From the NCBI GenBank assembly GCA_016840245.1, contig JAEOST010000134.1, positions 1 to 15,515 of the forward strand: a DNA stretch of 15,515 bases, given 5' to 3'. Positions 1 through 6,971 of the stretch are shown piece after piece. This stretch comes from Candidatus Thorarchaeota archaeon. GTDB lineage: Archaea; Asgardarchaeota; Thorarchaeia; Thorarchaeales; Thorarchaeaceae. Both the position numbers and the translations under genes were made by a program. The notes under the pieces were generated by a model that was not told the DNA's origin, did not search any database, and saw only the letters and a list, made by a program, of their open reading frames with translations. Numbering within the stretch: the stretch's first letter is position 1; every line of letters starts with the position of its first letter.

Positions 1-590
1 CCAACAGAGAGGTCAAGGGTTTCATCTTCCATATCGAGATTGATTGCTCCTCTCTCGCATGCTCTCACGCAGCGGTTGCATCTCTTGCAGACCTCTGCAT
101 CAATTGTGCAGACATTTGGTGTGGCCTGTGGGAACGGAATGTAGATTGCTTTTCGAAAACCAAGCCCCTGGTCAAACTCGTTTGGAACCTCTACTGGACA
201 TTCAGCAATGCAGCTTCCACAACCAGAACACTTGTCCTCATCGACGAATCTTGCCTTTCGACGGACCTCCACACGGAAATCCCCGGCATTTCCATTGATG
301 CTCTGCACCTCTGCGAGTGTCAGTATCTCGATTCTTGGATGTCTAGAGACCTCGCTCAATCTGGGCGTCAATATACAGGCTGAACAGTCCAGAGTTGGAA
401 ATGTTTTATCTAACATGGCCATCTTGCCACCGATTGACTCGGTCTTCTCGACAAGATACACCTTGAATCCCTGATTGGCGATGTCTAATGCGGCTTGCAT
501 GCCACTGACACCACCGCCAATTACCATTGCTTTCTGCACAGGACTCTTCTTCTGTGCTACAACACTATCACTTGCTTGTCCGACAGCCAT
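1..590 (-). CDS. hdrA: HdrA-like heterodisulfide reductase iron-sulfur flavoprotein, 3' part beyond the window
   Basis: HdrA is the FAD/iron-sulfur core of the Mvh-Hdr complex, where electrons from hydrogenase or formate are split between ferredoxin and a disulfide. About 196 codons of the N-terminal part are visible on the minus strand and the gene runs off the left edge. Visible features are an FAD-binding GGGVSG motif near residue 24, VEKTESIGGKMA, the HdrA signature LDCSACILTPRLSEVSRHP, a ferredoxin motif CSGCGSCIAECP, RKAIYIPFPQATP, and the start of a second cluster, CKRCNRCVRAC. The methanogen signature sometimes carries selenocysteine, but here it has cysteines. I chose the ATG at 590 because it follows an upstream ORF stop by one base and has GGATGG about 10 bases upstream. 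An in-frame ATG at 614 is an alternative. Methanogen HdrA has roughly 130 extra N-terminal residues that are absent here. The family assignment is secure from the sequence; its role in a complex with the hydrogenase at 6809-9654 is inferred. Confidence 0.9.
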   Translation of the reverse strand, partial: MAVGQASDSVVAQKKSPVQKAMVIGGGVSGMQAALDIANQGFKVYLVEKTESIGGKMAMLDKTFPTLDCSACILTPRLSEVSRHPRIEILTLAEVQSINGNAGDFRVEVRRKARFVDEDKCSGCGSCIAECPVEVPNEFDQGLGFRKAIYIPFPQATPNVCTIDAEVCKRCNRCVRACERGAINLDMEDETLDLSV

Positions 591-591
591 T

Positions 592-771
592 TTATCTGAA
601 CCATCCTTCTGCATACCTATAGCAGTATAGCTCCATTTGGGTGACAAACATCTGAGTTGGAGCATATACTGCGATACTAGTTCCATCAGGCATAGAGTTA
701 GAAGGATCTAGAATAGACATGCAATCCTTCAAGAGAACTAGATATGATTCCTCAGTGTTCGTTGTCATCAT
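592..771 (-). CDS. Small 59-residue hypothetical protein directly upstream of hdrA
   Basis: This is a short ORF of 59 residues with an ATG start at 771, or the adjacent ATG at 768. It ends in TAA one base before the hdrA ATG. A GGAG lies 9 bases upstream of the start, a good archaeal ribosome binding site. The protein starts MMTTNTEESYLVLLKDC and ends in an aromatic-rich tail with YCYRYAEGWFR. I do not recognise a family, and no membrane segment is evident. The one-base gap to hdrA suggests one transcript and translational coupling. A second frame that would extend hdrA upstream is also open across this stretch, so this could instead be non-coding leader or part of a longer hdrA. Spacing and ribosome site favour a real small gene, but without homologues this stays tentative. 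Confidence 0.5.
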   Translation of the reverse strand: MMTTNTEESYLVLLKDCMSILDPSNSMPDGTSIAVYAPTQMFVTQMELYCYRYAEGWFR

Positions 772-1099
772 TTTTTAGAACTCCAATCCGATATTGAATT
801 TGGACTCCAATTGTAATCGTTGCTAGTCATTGAGGGCCATTGTCATTCAGCACACTGCTTACCATCAAGTTGGTCTTGGATACTGAATGATTGACTTTGG
901 TCCCGCCCGGTGCTCTTGTCAAATGCTAATATATTTGCTGAAATCGCAATCGAATATTTCCGTACAATAGGTTATCCTTCAAGGACACCTTCACATCGAT
1001 AATGCATCCACCGGTACACTTTGACTCAGACAAGACAGCGTTAGTCAGACCTTGTCCATTGTCGTTCATTCCTGAGAAATACATGACCGCTTCTGGATA
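772..1099. other. Intergenic region between the hdrA unit and the TrmO-family gene
   Basis: No convincing gene is seen in this 328-base stretch. It should carry the promoter for the leftward hdrA unit. The best candidate is a TATA-like A/T block at 928-937, listed separately. A 36-codon ATG ORF on the plus strand at 1002-1112 lacks a ribosome site and overlaps the trmO end, so it was not called. Confidence 0.6.
928..937 (-). promoter_or_regulatory. Possible TATA box for the hdrA unit
   Basis: Read on the minus strand this is AAATATATTA preceded by CAGC, resembling an archaeal TATA element with a weak BRE. It would start transcription near 905 and leave a leader of about 130 bases before the small ORF at 771. 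No better TATA-like block lies closer to the gene. Position and composition are the only evidence. Confidence 0.3.
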
Positions 1100-1534
1100 C
1101 TATGTTGTATAACGTGACACGTTGTCTTTGAACCAAGAGGGAACTCTAGCATCATCCACTCTATCCGAGGAGGGCATGTATGGTTTGATATCGACTACTG
1201 GTGTACCATCAAATGCATCAATCTGGTCGATCTCAATTCTATGATGTTTGTTATCGATACCAGTGATGGCTACAATGGAATGACCGATTGGCGTGGGTCT
1301 GGCAGGCGACCTGCTAGCAAATACTCCTGACATCTCTGCATCGCTCTGCGGGGGGTAGTCCTTCAGGTTTGAACGGTCTTGCAGATTGTCACGACCTGTG
1401 ATCCACCAGAGCACGATGATGTGGGAGAACTTGTCAACCTGTAGAGCAGCATCCCAATACTTGGGATCAATATCTATTGCAATCTGGTCATCATTCTTCA
1501 GTATCTGTCCGATAGTAGTCACACGCATAGTCAT
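1100..1534 (-). CDS. trmO: TrmO/TsaA-family tRNA (t6A37) N6-methyltransferase-like protein
   Basis: Members of this UPF0066/TsaA family (E. coli TrmO) methylate N6-threonylcarbamoyladenosine at position 37 of tRNA using S-adenosylmethionine. The protein has the family signature SRSPARPTPIGHS, which fits RSPxRPNxIG with Thr in place of Asn, then DAFDGTPVVDIKPY and a C-terminal PSWF motif. At about 144 residues it is a minimal single-domain version, much shorter than the bacterial enzyme. The open frame extends to a TTG at 1561, but family alignment places the N-terminal strand (VTTIGQI) just after the ATGs at 1534 and 1528, so I chose 1534. There is no clear ribosome site, and a leaderless or short-leader message is plausible. 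It is transcribed divergently from the surface-protein gene. Family assignment is firm; the exact substrate of archaeal members is less certain. Confidence 0.85.
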   Translation of the reverse strand: MTMRVTTIGQILKNDDQIAIDIDPKYWDAALQVDKFSHIIVLWWITGRDNLQDRSNLKDYPPQSDAEMSGVFASRSPARPTPIGHSIVAITGIDNKHHRIEIDQIDAFDGTPVVDIKPYMPSSDRVDDARVPSWFKDNVSRYTT

Positions 1535-1682
1535 TGCAGTACACTTGTTTAGAATTATCAAATAGTCTGATTAAATCGCCTATCATTGCAAACATTTCTA
1601 GTAAAACTGATAGCAATGCAAATTCGATTTAGACTACATTTCCTGAAATACGTTTGATTCTAACCCTCAGTGTGTCTGGACA

Positions 1683-1695
1683 GTTTCATTGAAAC
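1683..1695. repeat. Palindrome GTTTCA-T-TGAAAC in the divergent promoter region
   Basis: This is a perfect 6-base inverted repeat around one base, with a further C/G match outside a single mismatch. It sits between the divergent trmO and surface-protein starts, so it could be an operator. No regulator is encoded next to it, so function is unknown. Confidence 0.35.
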
Positions 1696-1743
1696 AGGAT
1701 TACCATCTAGTTACGCTAAACATGACACAACATTGCTGGTTAC

Positions 1744-1757
1744 CTCACGAAAGTGAG
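1744..1757 (+). promoter_or_regulatory. GAAA-tetraloop hairpin just upstream of the surface-protein ribosome site
   Basis: CTCAC and GTGAG pair perfectly around a GAAA tetraloop, a GNRA-type loop. It ends 7 bases before the GGAGG ribosome site. If transcribed it would form a compact hairpin in the leader. A regulatory role is inference only. Confidence 0.4.
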
Positions 1758-1764
1758 TTTCCTT

Positions 1765-1769
1765 GGAGG
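1765..1769 (+). promoter_or_regulatory. Ribosome binding site selecting a TTG start
   Basis: GGAGG is followed by seven bases and then TTG at 1777. This places the start at a non-ATG codon and gives the protein a full signal peptide beginning with a charged residue. The next in-frame ATG (1810) would cut into the hydrophobic core. Confidence 0.75.
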
Positions 1770-1776
1770 ATTCTAG

Positions 1777-4700
1777 TTGAAACAGCATCATTCAGTCGTA
1801 CTGTTATTGATGGCACTTCTTCTAGCTTGTATTCCATCTATAGAATCTCCGGTTTTTGGCGTTCTGACTTCTTGTAATGACAATACTCCCCTAAACGAAA
1901 CAGACGCACCTCTAACCTCATTCAATATGGCTGATTCTCATACAGGAGTTCTCAATCCTGTTAATGTGGAGCATATTGGTGCGGCAGCTAGCTTTGAACA
2001 AGTCCACCTGGCACGTACAGATGTCTATTCTGAACCAGAGTCTGAAATCTTCCTACCATCAGGGGCTCCTGGTAACTATCATTCTGCTGACTGTACTGGA
2101 GGATACTTTCTTGTGGGATCAGGAGGTTCGGTTGATTTTGGTTCTCCTGAAGGAACCATCTCGTGTTGGGTGAAATGGGATAATACTGCCCCTAATGGAA
2201 GATTGTGGGGTCAAGATTATGATTTTGAATCGAGATGGTCGAGTAGTCGTCTTGTATTAGATTGGGGTTCTGACTCAACCATTATGGGGTCCAAGAATGA
2301 CTGGGAAGTGGATCATTGGTATTTTCTAGCCATTACCTGGGATGAGAATACAAACTCTCTAGCAATCTACTGGGGTGATGAAACAACAGTTCCCACTGAG
2401 GATTCGTCAACAACTTCGTGGACTGGATCAGTAGTGGGATTACATTCCGAGAACAATATCATGAATGCAGCTGCACGTACCACTCAGGTTGATGGGCATG
2501 TCGACGACTTCCGAAGATATACAGTTCAAAGAAGTCTTGTAGATCTTAGAGCGGATTATCTTGAACTGATATCTGGATATGAAATAGGACTGAGTCATCA
2601 CTATCAATTCGAGAATGATCTATCTGACAGTATAGGTGGGGACAATCTCATCTCATCTGGATCCTTTTCCTTCAGTAAAGATATCTATCGACATCCCGAT
2701 TCATGGAGAGGGGAACAGATTGAAGTCACAGTGAGCAATCTCAAGACATTGTATGTCCTGAATGGGACTTTTGAGAATGGTAATCCAGGTATCAATGAGG
2801 ATTGGAGTGGAGATGGATTATACTATCCTGATGGTTGGCTTGCTCAGAGAGAGATTCTAGATGTTCGTGGAAGACAACGTGCATCATATGTTCAGGATGA
2901 TGGCAAATATATCATCCTAGAGAATGAGGGACACTTGGTTGATACTCCTGCTCGCTATTGGCACTTTAATGGCACCCAGATATTTTGGTATCAAAATGTG
3001 AACAACAGTGTGCAGAATGAGCAGTTTGCATTTAGTATGGATTATCTCTACCAGAATGGTCCAATCGGGTCACATTTCGAAGATATGTTCGAACTCAGAT
3101 TTGAAGTTCTAGATGGGTCTACGATGTTATGGAACTGGTCAATCGATCTCGTAAATCTCACACAGCGACAAACTTGGTTTAGTACCGGCTCATTACCAGT
3201 TAACATCACGAATGCACCATCTCAATTTGTAGCAAGAGCAGTATTAGGAATATCAAATACATCAACTTACATCGAAATTCCGGAAAATGATACTGACCTT
3301 CATGGTGACTCCACTAATGGACTGTTTGTGTCGGTCCATATCGACGATGTATCCTTCATTGGAGCGCAGACTCCAACAGTCAGTAGTGTTGATTTGACCG
3401 TGACATCTACGGAAACTGGATCCATTGATATTTCTGGAATATCAGACTCAGGAACTGCACTTCTTAATCATTCATACTGGCGGAATGCCGCAAATACTAT
3501 CACATTCTCTGCTAACACATCAGCTTCATTCAGCTATACTGCGAAGATAAGCAAGATGAGTCGTATCTATAATTCGTCGTATACAACTAACTTAGATGAC
3601 CAAGGAGTAGCGTATACTGCTGCAGATGGCACGAACGTGAATCTTACACTCTTTACCTATGTTCCCTCCTACCCAGAAGCCGAGGATTTAGGTTTCATTG
3701 TACATCATCCTTGGGATTGGGGAAACACGTCAATTCAAGATCCATTTGGAACTGATAAGACTGGTCTGATCATCGATTATGTAGAAGCTGACGAGCTGCC
3801 TTCTGGAGCAGTAGATTCAGTTGGATGGTGGGTCATTAGACTGGAAGGACCTAACTATGCACAAACAATTACTACTCAAATTCACAATGAGTTGAGTTCA
3901 ACTTGGTCCCATGAGTCCATCTTCAATACGGGTGATAGAATACGAGCTGATATCGTCATCGGTACATTACTTGAAACACCTACATCAATATTGGACCTAG
4001 AAGTGACATGGTATGACCCATTGGGTGCTATCTGGTCAACTGAGATAATGAGTAATGAGAGTGGGAATCTCATTCAAAGCACAGCTCTAACCCTTGGTGC
4101 TTTAAATGCAACGACAGGTGTATGGATGGTAGGTGTGGAATGGGTAAATGGAACAGAAATAGCATTTGGGTCTACTTCCTTTGAGATTCATCACTTTCTA
4201 AACATCCTTGCTCCCATCACAGAATTCAATGTGCAACTCGATGAAAATTTCACGGCCTCTGTATATCTCTATGATCAGGATACAGGAACTCCCATTCTAT
4301 CCAGTGATGCGATGGTCATGACATACTGGTCTGGGAATGATGTATTCTTTAGTCCTAATCTTGCCAAGGGCTGGTGGGAAGCTGATTTCAATACTTCACT
4401 GATTGGAGTGGGTCAATTCAATCTAGTCATCAATGCTTCTATGCCATTCTATTATGAAACTAATTTCACAGTCACAGTAAGTGTGCTGACCCTCACAGTC
4501 ATGAATATTCTGGGTGAACAATTTGCAGAAATCAGTCCCGGGGGTTCACATACTGCGAAGATGCGGTATATGTTTCTTGACGGCACTGGAATTGATAATG
4601 CAAGCATAGCAGTACTCTCATGGACTGGACCTCTAGAGGGGCTTCTGTACGATGAGGCTGAATCCATTCTTGGAGAGGCAGGAAACTACTCTATTACATT

Positions 4701-6489
4701 CACTGCTACGTTAAGTGGAACTTACTATATCACAATCACAGGTGCAAAGCAAAATCTGAGCACAACTGCTACATCCTTCTACCTTATTGTTGGACCTGCC
4801 TCAACTGAACTTGTTGTCGCTGGAGAAGGACTTCCTGAAACTATGTACTATAACCAAACATACTCGTTCTCACTCTTCTATCACACTGGCGACTCTACTG
4901 GAGTAGAAGGAGCAGTTATGAACGTAACATATGGACCTGCTATCATCCTAGGATGGAATGAACTCGGTGATGGCTACTATAACATATCTGTTAGAGTTCC
5001 TGATGTAGGTTCATATATTGTATTTCTGAGATTTTACAAGCAGGGATACGATTATGCTGATCTCTCATTTAATTTTGATATCACAGAAATCCCCACAACT
5101 GTCACTACTCGCGGGATAGCAACCTCGTATTATCAGGGACGCACCTACGATATCTCCTTCTATTATAATTCAACATTTGAAAATGGAGTGATTGGAGCTG
5201 AGGTAACTTCTTCGATGCAAATCCAAGATTTCCTAATCCCTATCGAGCCAGAGTCTGGCTGGTACAACTTTACACTAATGCCCGTTTCAGGGGATTGGAA
5301 TGTCACTTTCTGGTTCAATAGGGCGGGTTATCAGGCACAGGTCATAGAATTCACTCTAAGCGTTGTTAAGATTCCCATTATCCTGTCACTCGAATATCCT
5401 GTGAATCAGACATATTCCATAATGGAGGGTACTGTCCTCACTCTTCAGCTCTCTCCACTCGAAGGCGATACTGGACATGTAATTCAGGGTGCAACAGTAG
5501 AATACTTGCTCATGGACACGAATGGAGCAGCTGGCAATACTCGGGATCAAGGCTTCTTCACAGAATCCATGGGGCTTTACTCAGCGAACATATCCATTCC
5601 TGTAGTTGGTCTTTATGTCCTGAGAATAGAAATTTCAATGGACAACTATGAAGTGATGCGGCAAGACATTGTTCTGAGTTCAACTGTGAATCCAACTGAA
5701 TTGGGAGTCCGTACCCTAGTCGCAGGAGTACTTGGTGCGTTGGCTTTGTTTGCGGTTATAGCAGTCGTTACTATTACCCGACGATTCTATACAACTACGA
5801 CTACTCGAAGGAATATTGAACTACTAACACTCAAAGGAAGACTCAGTGACTCCAAGAACCTAATTGGATTTCTTGTCATCCATCGGGCTCTAGGATTACC
5901 AATCTACTCCAGAATAATCAAGGGCGGGTTTGAGGAATCCATGCTTAGCTCTTTCATTAGTGCGATATCTCATTTCAGATCTGAGTTCTCAATGGATGAG
6001 CCTGTATTGAAGTCAATCCCAATCTCCGAGGTCATCACTGCAGTGCAGACAAAGCTCCTAATCTGTGCCATTCTCACAGTCGAAACCTCATCAACATCAC
6101 AAAAGACGCAGCTGGAGATGTTTGGGTCCAAGATTAGTGAGCTCTTTGATCATGATGATGAGGCTCTACAACTCATGGCTCATAACACTGATCTTGCCCA
6201 AGCCTTTGCCAATGCAATTGACCCTGTTGTTGATCAATTCTTTGATGCTCCACTTCTGAAGAAATATGTCGGAGTCAAAAAGGACTTACCAACTCACTTG
6301 AAACCAATAGCTGATACTCTAGGCAGTCTTGATATTAGGCATGGGATTACACCAGAGGCTATCATCAGAGATATGACATTACATGGGTTTGATGAACGTA
6401 CTGCTCTCAGACTGGTTCTTGAAGCTGTTGATAATGAATATCTGATTACTGGTCCCACCAAGCTTCCATCCCCTGTAGAGCCTACTTGA
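1777..6489 (+). CDS. Giant surface protein: LamG-like, carbohydrate-binding-like and Ig-like domains, one TM helix, cytosolic roadblock/longin-like domain
   Basis: This 1570-residue protein begins with a signal peptide (hydrophobic core VVLLLMALLLACI). A LamG/concanavalin-like domain covers about residues 95-265 (WVKWDN, DHWYFLAITWD, VDDFRRY). A second LamG-like start follows near 268 (LSHHYQFENDLSD). A jelly-roll carbohydrate-binding-like domain spans about 325-530, from NGTFENG to HIDDVSFIG. Several Ig-like beta domains fill about 550-1305. N-glycosylation sequons are frequent throughout, as in archaeal surface glycoproteins. One membrane helix lies at about 1313-1336, followed by basic RR. 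The cytosolic tail of about 230 residues contains LIGFLVIHRALGLPIYSRI and FISAISHFRSEF, resembling roadblock/longin-like modules common in Asgard archaea, and ends in a helical segment that may be a winged helix. The start is TTG with a strong GGAGG. Topology is clear from the sequence. Sensing or adhesion with signalling to a small GTPase is inference. Confidence 0.8.
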   Translation: MKQHHSVVLLLMALLLACIPSIESPVFGVLTSCNDNTPLNETDAPLTSFNMADSHTGVLNPVNVEHIGAAASFEQVHLARTDVYSEPESEIFLPSGAPGNYHSADCTGGYFLVGSGGSVDFGSPEGTISCWVKWDNTAPNGRLWGQDYDFESRWSSSRLVLDWGSDSTIMGSKNDWEVDHWYFLAITWDENTNSLAIYWGDETTVPTEDSSTTSWTGSVVGLHSENNIMNAAARTTQVDGHVDDFRRYTVQRSLVDLRADYLELISGYEIGLSHHYQFENDLSDSIGGDNLISSGSFSFSKDIYRHPDSWRGEQIEVTVSNLKTLYVLNGTFENGNPGINEDWSGDGLYYPDGWLAQREILDVRGRQRASYVQDDGKYIILENEGHLVDTPARYWHFNGTQIFWYQNVNNSVQNEQFAFSMDYLYQNGPIGSHFEDMFELRFEVLDGSTMLWNWSIDLVNLTQRQTWFSTGSLPVNITNAPSQFVARAVLGISNTSTYIEIPENDTDLHGDSTNGLFVSVHIDDVSFIGAQTPTVSSVDLTVTSTETGSIDISGISDSGTALLNHSYWRNAANTITFSANTSASFSYTAKISKMSRIYNSSYTTNLDDQGVAYTAADGTNVNLTLFTYVPSYPEAEDLGFIVHHPWDWGNTSIQDPFGTDKTGLIIDYVEADELPSGAVDSVGWWVIRLEGPNYAQTITTQIHNELSSTWSHESIFNTGDRIRADIVIGTLLETPTSILDLEVTWYDPLGAIWSTEIMSNESGNLIQSTALTLGALNATTGVWMVGVEWVNGTEIAFGSTSFEIHHFLNILAPITEFNVQLDENFTASVYLYDQDTGTPILSSDAMVMTYWSGNDVFFSPNLAKGWWEADFNTSLIGVGQFNLVINASMPFYYETNFTVTVSVLTLTVMNILGEQFAEISPGGSHTAKMRYMFLDGTGIDNASIAVLSWTGPLEGLLYDEAESILGEAGNYSITFTATLSGTYYITITGAKQNLSTTATSFYLIVGPASTELVVAGEGLPETMYYNQTYSFSLFYHTGDSTGVEGAVMNVTYGPAIILGWNELGDGYYNISVRVPDVGSYIVFLRFYKQGYDYADLSFNFDITEIPTTVTTRGIATSYYQGRTYDISFYYNSTFENGVIGAEVTSSMQIQDFLIPIEPESGWYNFTLMPVSGDWNVTFWFNRAGYQAQVIEFTLSVVKIPIILSLEYPVNQTYSIMEGTVLTLQLSPLEGDTGHVIQGATVEYLLMDTNGAAGNTRDQGFFTESMGLYSANISIPVVGLYVLRIEISMDNYEVMRQDIVLSSTVNPTELGVRTLVAGVLGALALFAVIAVVTITRRFYTTTTTRRNIELLTLKGRLSDSKNLIGFLVIHRALGLPIYSRIIKGGFEESMLSSFISAISHFRSEFSMDEPVLKSIPISEVITAVQTKLLICAILTVETSSTSQKTQLEMFGSKISELFDHDDEALQLMAHNTDLAQAFANAIDPVVDQFFDAPLLKKYVGVKKDLPTHLKPIADTLGSLDIRHGITPEAIIRDMTLHGFDERTALRLVLEAVDNEYLITGPTKLPSPVEPT

Positions 6490-6536
6490 GATGCCAAATT
6501 CTCGATGCGTCGTACCGCACCTTCATAAAACATTGA

Positions 6537-6713
6537 ATTGCGAACGCTGAACTGGATGCTGCAGTTAGTGCGATTTTCACAACTTATCAATCAAGTACTA
6601 CAACAACATCCACTACAACTCCATCAGGTCTTCCAATACCCATTGTGATTGGTGTGGTAGCAGTTATTGTGATAGCTCTTCCAGTGGGCTACTTTGTATT
6701 CAAGCGTCGATAG
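6537..6713 (+). pseudogene. 3' remnant of a membrane-anchored surface or solute-binding protein
   Basis: The frame has 58 sense codons between a TGA at 6534 and a TAG at 6711 and no suitable start codon. It encodes a short helix-like piece (ELDAAVSAI), a Thr/Ser-rich stalk (TTTTSTTTPSG), a membrane helix (IVIGVVAVIVIALPVGYFVF) and a KRR tail. This is the usual C-terminal anchor of archaeal surface and extracellular solute-binding proteins. Nothing upstream in any frame continues the protein before the neighbouring surface gene ends at 6489, so the rest seems deleted. It may have been replaced when the large surface gene arrived or rearranged. It could instead be read as part of a very short membrane protein from a non-standard start, which I consider less likely. 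Confidence 0.55.
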
Positions 6714-6730
6714 CTATCATAGAACAATAG

Positions 6731-6741
6731 TTGAAAAGAAG
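6731..6741 (-). terminator. U-rich tract, possible terminator of the hydrogenase operon
   Basis: On the minus strand this reads CTTCTTTTCAA directly after the stem-loop of the vhuU 3' untranslated region. Archaeal termination often uses U-rich stretches. The assignment rests on position and composition. Confidence 0.4.
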
Positions 6742-6811
6742 TGAAGGAGCGTGCCGAACGAACCCTTGCGGGGTTGTCCAGCGCGGTTCATTAGTTTCGA
6801 CCGAGCCTTCA
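6742..6811 (-). promoter_or_regulatory. Long stem-loop in the vhuU 3' UTR, candidate SECIS element
   Basis: On the minus-strand RNA, GCG-CUG-GAC-AACCC (6784 downwards) pairs with GGGUU-C-GUU-CGG-CA-CGC around a CGCAA loop. That makes 14 base pairs, two of them G-U, with two small bulges. An outer UGAAGG/CCUUCA stem (6806-6811 with 6742-6747) starts at the vhuU stop codon. GAA followed by CCG, with CGG on the opposite side, recalls the GAA/A internal loop next to a short GC helix of archaeal SECIS elements, but my fold does not reproduce the full consensus. Position downstream of a UGA-containing ORF is where archaeal SECIS elements usually lie. It could also simply aid termination. Confidence 0.45.
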
Positions 6812-6961
6812 TCCACCGCCCAGCACTAACTCCTTCCTAACTATCTCGCGCCCCTCCTCGTCGACAACGACCATATGAGCGGCGCATGATAGTCAGCAGT
6901 CATAGCAGCGCACAACCATCTCGAGGAGGTTGAGCACGCCTTCAGGGATTTCTTCTGTCAT
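6809..6961 (-). CDS. vhuU: VhuU-like selenocysteine-containing C-terminal piece of the NiFe(Se) hydrogenase large subunit
   Basis: This ORF has 50 residues if the in-frame TGA at 6893-6895 is read as selenocysteine (U23). The protein core is LLEMVVRCYDCULSCAAH. It matches the C-terminal motif of hydrogenase large subunits (VEMAxRAYDPCxSCATH), where the two Cys, or Sec and Cys, bind the nickel of the active site. Here U23 and C26 would be those ligands, H29 the conserved residue at the processing site, and 21 residues follow. The gene starts at ATG 6961, ten bases after the mvhA stop, and ends with TGA at 6809. MvhA lacks this motif, so the two polypeptides complement each other as VhuA and VhuU do in Methanococcus. 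TGA is an ordinary stop for mvhA, the surface gene and the RAM gene, so it is not generally reassigned. Unusual: Cys replaces the Pro before the ligand. A pseudogene reading is unlikely because coding similarity continues on both sides of the TGA. Confidence 0.85.
6841..6892 (-). promoter_or_regulatory. Hairpin immediately after the UGA codon of vhuU, SECIS-like position
   Basis: The RNA from the first base after UGA folds as CUAUC/GAUAG, an A-A mismatch, UGCGCC/GGCGCG (with one G-U pair), a G-G mismatch, CUC/GAG, an internal loop, then GUCG/CGAC closed by UUGU. This gives 18 pairs in 52 bases, inside the coding region. Bacterial SECIS elements sit directly downstream of the UGA, whereas archaeal ones normally lie in untranslated regions, so the placement is unusual. 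It may assist recoding or may be fortuitous. Confidence 0.5.
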
Positions 6962-6971
6962 CTTAATTCAC

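Larger units (their letters stand above)
6490..6808. other. Convergent intergenic region between the surface-protein and hydrogenase genes
   Basis: This stretch holds the 3' remnant of a surface protein (6537-6713), a U-rich possible terminator for the hydrogenase operon, and a long hairpin in the vhuU 3' untranslated region. No intact gene is seen in it. Confidence 0.6.

Noticed and set aside
44..474. Two plus-strand frames at the left edge
   Set aside because: They are opposite-strand shadows of hdrA, which has clear FAD and iron-sulfur motifs.
1002..1112. 36-residue plus-strand ORF before the TrmO-family gene
   Set aside because: It has no ribosome site, overlaps the 3' end of a real gene on the other strand, and shows no recognisable protein feature.
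6775..6800. Eukaryotic-type SECIS core, suggested by AUGA on the 5' side of the vhuU 3' UTR hairpin
   Set aside because: No matching GA is present on the 3' side (GGGUUCGUUCGGCACGCUCC), so the kink-turn core cannot form in this fold.
6893..6895. Reading the in-frame TGA of the small hydrogenase ORF as an inactivating mutation
   Set aside because: The TGA sits exactly at the nickel-ligand position, the family match continues after it, the partner MvhA lacks the motif, and TGA is a normal stop elsewhere in the window.
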